A stretch of DNA of 11,139 nucleotides from an uncultured Bacilli bacterium (lineage in GTDB: Bacteria > Bacillota_I > Bacilli_A > RF39 > UBA660), in contig CANQCH010000025.1 of assembly GCA_947589165.1 (NCBI GenBank), positions 1 through 11,139 on the forward strand. Reading direction: 5' to 3'. The position numbers were made by a program, and so were the translations under genes. Positions 8,186 to 11,139 of this stretch are shown piece by piece (position 1 is the stretch's first letter; each line of letters starts with the position of its first letter). The notes under the pieces are model-generated. The model was not told the origin of the DNA. It was given only the letters and a program-made list of their open reading frames with translations, and made no database searches.

Positions 8186-8216
8186 TTAGACATAATAGAG
8201 ATAGGAGAGATGTTGT

Positions 8217-8765
8217 GTGAAGAAGTTTTTAAGTTTTTTACTAGTTGGCGTACTTGGTGTGTTGTTGTATATGCCTAATGCTTTAGCGGCTAAAGTTGAT
8301 TTTAGTTGTAAGAAAGATTGCGAACTAACGCAAGATGATACTTGTGTTTCAACTTGTACTTTTGGTATAAGTGAAAACAATCAAGCTATTACAAATTGGA
8401 AAGCAACTATTAAATTAGAACCTGCTGATAAAGTTCAAATGGGTGAAGTAAAATTAAATGAAGGCTGGACTAATATTGGGACTGGTACTAATTTAGAATT
8501 ACTTAGTAGTGAACCAGCTGGTGTAAGTGATGCAAACATAACTTTTGGTACTTTCACTGTCACGATGCCAAGAGATTTAGAAGGTGCTTCTTGTAAAATT
8601 ACTTTACAACCTGAAGGCTTAGAAATCGTTGAACAAACTATTACTACTGAAACACAACCTGGCACAGGTGTAACATTACCTTTAATTGTGTTAGGTAGTG
8701 GTTTAGCTTTAGCTATTGGCGCTTACTATGTAACTAGAAAAACAACAAAAATGTATAAGATTTAG
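8217..8765 (+). CDS. Small secreted protein with C-terminal QPGTG sorting signal, probable sortase substrate
   Basis: The 182-residue precursor has a classical signal peptide (Lys2-Lys3, hydrophobic core about 4-19, likely cleavage after ALA at residue 24). The mature part (about 25-140) is a predicted beta-rich domain with five cysteines (31, 35, 43, 47, 126), four of them clustered at the N-terminus. I cannot assign the family; a cohesin-like sandwich is possible. The C-terminus is a complete sorting signal: QPGTG (147-151), a hydrophobic stretch at about 154-173, then Arg-Lys and a short basic tail. QPGTG departs from LPXTG and from the SrtB motif NPQTN but keeps the Pro-x-Thr-Gly core. 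The start is GTG 8217, with AGGAG (8203-8207) nine bases upstream. Divergence from the sortase gene makes it that enzyme's likely substrate. Confidence 0.88.
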   Translation: MKKFLSFLLVGVLGVLLYMPNALAAKVDFSCKKDCELTQDDTCVSTCTFGISENNQAITNWKATIKLEPADKVQMGEVKLNEGWTNIGTGTNLELLSSEPAGVSDANITFGTFTVTMPRDLEGASCKITLQPEGLEIVEQTITTETQPGTGVTLPLIVLGSGLALAIGAYYVTRKTTKMYKI

Positions 8766-8770
8766 GTAAT

Positions 8771-8804
8771 AAAAACAATCTTAGGTTTCTAAGATTGTTT
8801 TTTT
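8771..8804 (+). terminator. Strong intrinsic terminator after the sortase-substrate gene
   Basis: A 14-bp perfect stem (8771-8784 with 8789-8802) closes a GTTT loop and ends in a T7 tract from 8798. It starts five bases after the TAG stop. The downstream lysS promoter lies against it. Confidence 0.9.
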
Positions 8805-8814
8805 ATGGTAAAAT
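8786..8814 (+). promoter_or_regulatory. Probable lysS promoter
   Basis: TAAAAT (8809-8814) preceded by TGG gives an extended -10. The -35 position 17 bases upstream (8786-8791, TTTCTA) is weak and lies inside the preceding terminator hairpin. The start codon of lysS is only 18 bases after the -10, so the leader is about a dozen bases with an AGGTGA ribosome binding site at 8821-8826. Confidence 0.5.
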
Positions 8815-8832
8815 ATTAGCAGGTGAAGATTT

Positions 8833-10302
8833 ATGCGAGAATTTAATGAACAAGAACAAGTTAGAATGGAAAAACTTAATAAAATAAAGGAAACCGTTAA
8901 TCCTTATCCAGAAAGATATGAAAAAACGCATGCTTTAAAAGAAGCTAAATTTTTAGCGGATGGAACGGAAAACGTTCGTTTAGCTGGTCGTATCGTTTTT
9001 GCACGGAAGATGGGGAAACTTTCTTTTGTTAGAATTCGGGATATTGAAGGAGATATGCAACTCGAATTTAAAGTAGATGAAGTTGGCGAAGAAAAATATG
9101 ACTTTTTCAAAAAATTAATTGATGTCGGCGATTTTGTCGGAGCTGAAGGCGAAATATTTACGACCCAAACGGGTGAAAAAACTTTACGAGTTAAAGACTT
9201 TGCGTTTTTAGGTAAAGCTTTAAGAGTTTTACCAGAAAAGTTTCATGGCCTAACGGATACCGAAATTAAATATCGCGAACGATATGTCGATTTAATTATG
9301 AATGAAGAAGCCCGGAAAGTCTTTTTGGGGCGGAGTAAATTATATGCTTATATTCATAAATTTTTAGGCGAAAATGGTTTTTTACAAGTTGAAACACCAA
9401 TTTTACAAAGTGCCGTATGTGGCGCCAGTGCGAAACCTTTTTATACCCATCATAATGCTTTAGATATGGATTGTAATTTAAGAATAGCTCCAGAAACTTA
9501 TTTAAAACAATGTATCGCCGGGGGTTTTGACAAAGTTTACGAAGTAGCCAAATGTTTCCGGAATGAAGGAATGGATACCGAACATCTCCAAGAATTTACG
9601 CAAGTGGAATGGTATGCTGCTTATTGGAATTTTGAAGATAATATAAAGTTTTATCAACGTTTTATTAAAGGTTTACTTTTAGAATTAGTGGGAACTACGA
9701 AAATTGAATACCAAGGTCATGAATTAGATTTTGGAAAAGAAAATTGGCACCGTATTAATTATGTGGAAGAATTAACCAAAAAATTAGGTTTTGATTTCCT
9801 TGATATTACAGATCCCCAAGAATTAAAACAAAAAATAGTTGCCCAAAATTTATTTACGATGGAAGATTTAGCCGATTATAAATCTTTAAGTCAAATTATT
9901 GATTTTACGTATAAAAAATTAATTCGCGCTGATATTATTGAACCAACGATTATTTATAATTATCCGGCCGTTTTAATTCCTCTAGCGCGTCGTAATGATC
10001 AAGATAAACGCGTTATTGATGTTTTCCAAGTTCTTGCTGGAGGGACCGAATTATGTAAAGCTTATTCCGAATTAGTAAACCCTATGACCCAAAGAGAAAC
10101 TTTCTTAGATCAATTAAAGGCCAAAGAACAAGGGGATGAAGAAACCATGGATATGGATGAAGAATTCTTATTAGCTATGGAACAAGGGATGCCTCCAATT
10201 TCCGGTTTAGGCTTTGGCATTGACCGCTTAATGATGTTAATTTTTAATCAACCATCAATTAGAGATGTTGTTTTATTCCCAATGATGAAGCCTCGTGATT
10301 AA
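8833..10302 (+). CDS. lysS: Lysine--tRNA ligase, class II (LysRS), somewhat divergent
   Basis: LysRS charges tRNA-Lys with lysine in the cytosol. The 489-residue length is normal for the bacterial class IIb enzyme (about 490-505). Residues 45-125 form the N-terminal OB-fold anticodon-binding domain (VRLAGRIVFARK). Motif 1 is at RERYVDLIMN (148-157) and VETPI (186-190). GASAKPF (197-203) and THHNALDM (205-212) are typical of LysRS. Motif 2 is CFRNEGMDTEH (241-251) with QEFTQVEWYAAY (253-264), and motif 3 is GLGFGIDRLMML (458-469). Lysine-pocket residues match E. coli: Glu221, Arg243, His251, Glu259, Tyr261 and Glu413. The odd point is CKAYSELVNP (408-417), where most LysRS have xNxFSELND: Lys409 replaces the conserved Asn and Val-Asn replaces Asn-Asp. 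It is transcribed from its own promoter with no clear terminator after it. AspRS or AsnRS is less likely because of the FRNEG and THHNALD motifs. Confidence 0.9.
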   Translation: MREFNEQEQVRMEKLNKIKETVNPYPERYEKTHALKEAKFLADGTENVRLAGRIVFARKMGKLSFVRIRDIEGDMQLEFKVDEVGEEKYDFFKKLIDVGDFVGAEGEIFTTQTGEKTLRVKDFAFLGKALRVLPEKFHGLTDTEIKYRERYVDLIMNEEARKVFLGRSKLYAYIHKFLGENGFLQVETPILQSAVCGASAKPFYTHHNALDMDCNLRIAPETYLKQCIAGGFDKVYEVAKCFRNEGMDTEHLQEFTQVEWYAAYWNFEDNIKFYQRFIKGLLLELVGTTKIEYQGHELDFGKENWHRINYVEELTKKLGFDFLDITDPQELKQKIVAQNLFTMEDLADYKSLSQIIDFTYKKLIRADIIEPTIIYNYPAVLIPLARRNDQDKRVIDVFQVLAGGTELCKAYSELVNPMTQRETFLDQLKAKEQGDEETMDMDEEFLLAMEQGMPPISGLGFGIDRLMMLIFNQPSIRDVVLFPMMKPRD

Positions 10303-10310
10303 TTTTCAAT

Positions 10311-10339
10311 TTGCTTTTACATCTACAATCATGTATAAT
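10311..10339 (+). promoter_or_regulatory. Promoter of the helix-turn-helix gene
   Basis: TTGCTT (10311-10316), a 17-base spacer and a perfect TATAAT (10334-10339). The ribosome binding site AGGAG (10350-10354) lies six bases before the ATG at 10361. No terminator hairpin lies between lysS and this promoter, so some read-through from lysS is possible. Confidence 0.75.
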
Positions 10340-10360
10340 AAAAATATATAGGAGATAATT

Positions 10361-10606
10361 ATGGCGAGAATAAAAGGAACCAAAAATAATATGCGTAGTG
10401 CGGAAGAAAAAGAAAAAATTGTTTTAGAACATTTGGAACAAAACGTTACGCGGTGGGAAATTTGCCAAAAATATCATTTAAGTCCCGGCACCATTTGTAC
10501 ATGGTTAAGAAAATATCATCAATATGGTCTAGCTGGTTTAGAAAGTCAAACGGGTAAAAAAAGAGGACCAGGCAAAGGCCGGAAGAAAAAACAAGTAAAC
10601 AAATAG
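10361..10606 (+). CDS. Orphan helix-turn-helix protein resembling a transposase OrfA
   Basis: This 81-residue protein has a homeodomain-like helix-turn-helix at about residues 14-62: AEEKEKIVLEHLEQN, then EICQKYHLSPGTICTWLRKY, then HQYGLAGLESQ. This pattern is typical of HTH_28/IS3-family OrfA DNA-binding domains. The C-terminus is strongly basic (KKRGPGKGRKKK). There is no DDE-transposase OrfB downstream, no slippery frameshift site leading to one, and no terminal inverted repeats that I can see. The gene has a good promoter, a good ribosome binding site and its own terminator. It is either a relic of an insertion element or a domesticated DNA-binding protein. Its position directly before a surface-protein gene makes a local regulatory role possible, but nothing here proves it. 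Confidence 0.8.
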   Translation: MARIKGTKNNMRSAEEKEKIVLEHLEQNVTRWEICQKYHLSPGTICTWLRKYHQYGLAGLESQTGKKRGPGKGRKKKQVNK

Positions 10607-10608
10607 TC

Positions 10609-10648
10609 AAACTTAAGTCGTAAGACTTGATTTTTTTTTTTTTTTTTT
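10609..10648 (+). terminator. Intrinsic terminator of the HTH gene with a T18 tail
   Basis: A hairpin with AAGTC (10615-10619) pairing GACTT (10624-10628) around a GTAA loop (GNRA type) is extended by a T·G wobble and a T-A pair. Three further A-T pairs are possible beyond one mismatch. It runs straight into 18 uninterrupted Ts (10631-10648). The 3' arm and T tract are shared with the next promoter. Confidence 0.75.
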
Positions 10649-10656
10649 GATAAAAT
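10627..10656 (+). promoter_or_regulatory. Promoter with a homopolymeric T spacer for the second SipW-type surface gene
   Basis: The -35 TTGATT (10627-10632) and the -10 TAAAAT (10651-10656, extended by TGA at 10648-10650) are 18 bases apart, and 16 of those spacer bases are T. The whole T run is 18 (10631-10648). The ribosome binding site AGGAG (10667-10671) follows, ten bases before the ATG at 10682. The tract length sets the -35/-10 distance, so slippage could tune or switch the promoter. Confidence 0.65.
10631..10648 (+). repeat. T18 mononucleotide repeat
   Basis: Eighteen consecutive Ts, far longer than any other homopolymer in the window (others reach about 8). It lies between promoter elements and within a terminator tail. 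Tract length in a single assembly is also the thing most likely to be misread. Confidence 0.9.
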
Positions 10657-10681
10657 GGGAAAAAATAGGAGAAAGAATAAG

Positions 10682-11139
10682 ATGAAAGAAACACAAAACC
10701 AAAAAGAAAACAAAAAAAAGGCCATCGTCTTACTTGTTGTTGCTCTTATAGCAGTCGTTGCTATGATTGCCGGAGCAACTTATGCTTACTTCCAAGCCCA
10801 ACAAGGTAAGGGCCAAAGTAGTGATATTGATGTTACAACTGGTACCACGGATAATCTAAACTTTATTATCCAAGATATTGATGCCACTAAAGAAGGAGTA
10901 GTTGATGAAGATCAAAGTGAAGAAGTACCAATAACCATCAATGCCAGTATGGAAAACTTTGTTCGAGGCGAAGAAGGAACAAGCTTAGCGGATGGGGTAA
11001 AAGGAACAGTGGAATTAACCGCCAATGATGCCGATAATTCAGCGACAGGTGAATATTATGTCTATTTAAATATAAATAGTAATGAATTAAGATATACAAC
11101 ATATAAAGATGGAGAAGGAAATCTATTACCAGGAAAAGA
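10682..11139 (+). CDS. Second SipW/TasA-type surface protein, paralog of the 1108-residue protein; cut by the window end
   Basis: The frame is open from ATG 10682 to the last base, giving 152 complete codons. The N-terminus has a basic, Lys-rich stretch (about 8-13), a hydrophobic segment (about 14-32) and then GATYAYFQAQ (31-40), the SipW/TasA-type signal. It follows the 1108-residue protein closely. Shared segments include DVTTGTTDNLNF (against TVTTGTVDNLNF), SLADGV, ANDAD, and EYYVYLNINSNELRY (against EYYAYINIKTNDLQY). It lacks cysteine so far, as does the corresponding part of its paralog. The start is supported by AGGAG ten bases upstream. Its promoter carries the T18 spacer, so its expression may be phase-variable. 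The downstream domains are outside the window. Confidence 0.88.
   Translation, partial: MKETQNQKENKKKAIVLLVVALIAVVAMIAGATYAYFQAQQGKGQSSDIDVTTGTTDNLNFIIQDIDATKEGVVDEDQSEEVPITINASMENFVRGEEGTSLADGVKGTVELTANDADNSATGEYYVYLNINSNELRYTTYKDGEGNLLPGK

Noticed and set aside
8210..8278. Short reading frame from ATG 8210 overlapping the substrate gene's start
   Set aside because: The ATG is only two bases from the ribosome binding site and the frame ends after 22 codons; the GTG at 8217 leads into a clear signal peptide.
10361..10648. A complete IS3-family insertion sequence
   Set aside because: Only an OrfA-like HTH gene is present; no OrfB, terminal inverted repeats or target-site duplication can be seen.
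10446..10694. Minus-strand reading frame across the T18 tract
   Set aside because: It encodes a Lys run from the T18 tract and crosses the HTH gene, terminator and promoter; no homology pattern is visible.
1..11139. Possible UGA reassignment, since no gene ends in TGA
   Set aside because: Tryptophan is encoded by TGG and no CDS has an in-frame TGA; eight stops are too few to infer a code change.

Overview
The window is AT-rich chromosomal DNA from a Gram-positive, cell-wall-bearing member of the Bacillota. The best fit is an uncultivated gut Bacilli/Tenericutes-type lineage (RF39-like); that placement is inference from protein style, not from a marker-gene comparison. Peptidoglycan synthesis (MurD), a class B sortase, a sortase-anchored protein, strong AGGAG-type ribosome binding sites and near-consensus sigma-A-type promoters all agree. 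Tryptophan is encoded by TGG and no CDS contains an in-frame TGA, so the standard bacterial code applies. All eight visible stops are TAA or TAG.

Layout. Positions 1-816 hold the 3' part of murD. A promoter overlapping its end drives a single-pass membrane protein with a disordered cytosolic N-terminus and Cys-paired extracellular domains (864-2270), closed by an intrinsic terminator. A new promoter then drives a two-gene operon: a 1108-residue surface protein with a SipW/TasA-type signal region, a central domain, Fn3/Ig-like modules and a Cys-rich tail (2373-5699), followed by a membrane-anchored protein of unknown function (5719-6489). This operon converges on a class B sortase gene (8086 down to 6512), with one palindromic terminator between the two stops. 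The sortase gene is divergent from a small secreted protein with a QPGTG sorting signal (8217-8765), its likely substrate. Next come a strong terminator, lysS (8833-10302), an orphan transposase-OrfA-like helix-turn-helix gene (10361-10606), and the start of a second SipW/TasA-type surface protein (10682 to the window edge). That last gene is a paralog of the 1108-residue protein.

How the genes relate. Apart from murD and lysS, the window is mainly a cell-envelope display locus: two paralogous SipW-type surface proteins, two membrane-anchored extracytoplasmic proteins, a sortase and a probable substrate. Most genes carry their own promoter and terminator, so expression can be set one by one.

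The most striking signal is at 10627-10656. The spacer between the -35 and -10 of the second SipW-type gene is almost entirely an uninterrupted T18 tract, which also serves as the U-tract of the preceding gene's terminator. A homopolymer there would change promoter spacing by slipped-strand mispairing, the architecture known from phase-variable surface genes such as vlp of Mycoplasma hyorhinis. The second notable item is the sortase, which carries about 270 residues of predicted cytosolic sequence before its membrane segment.
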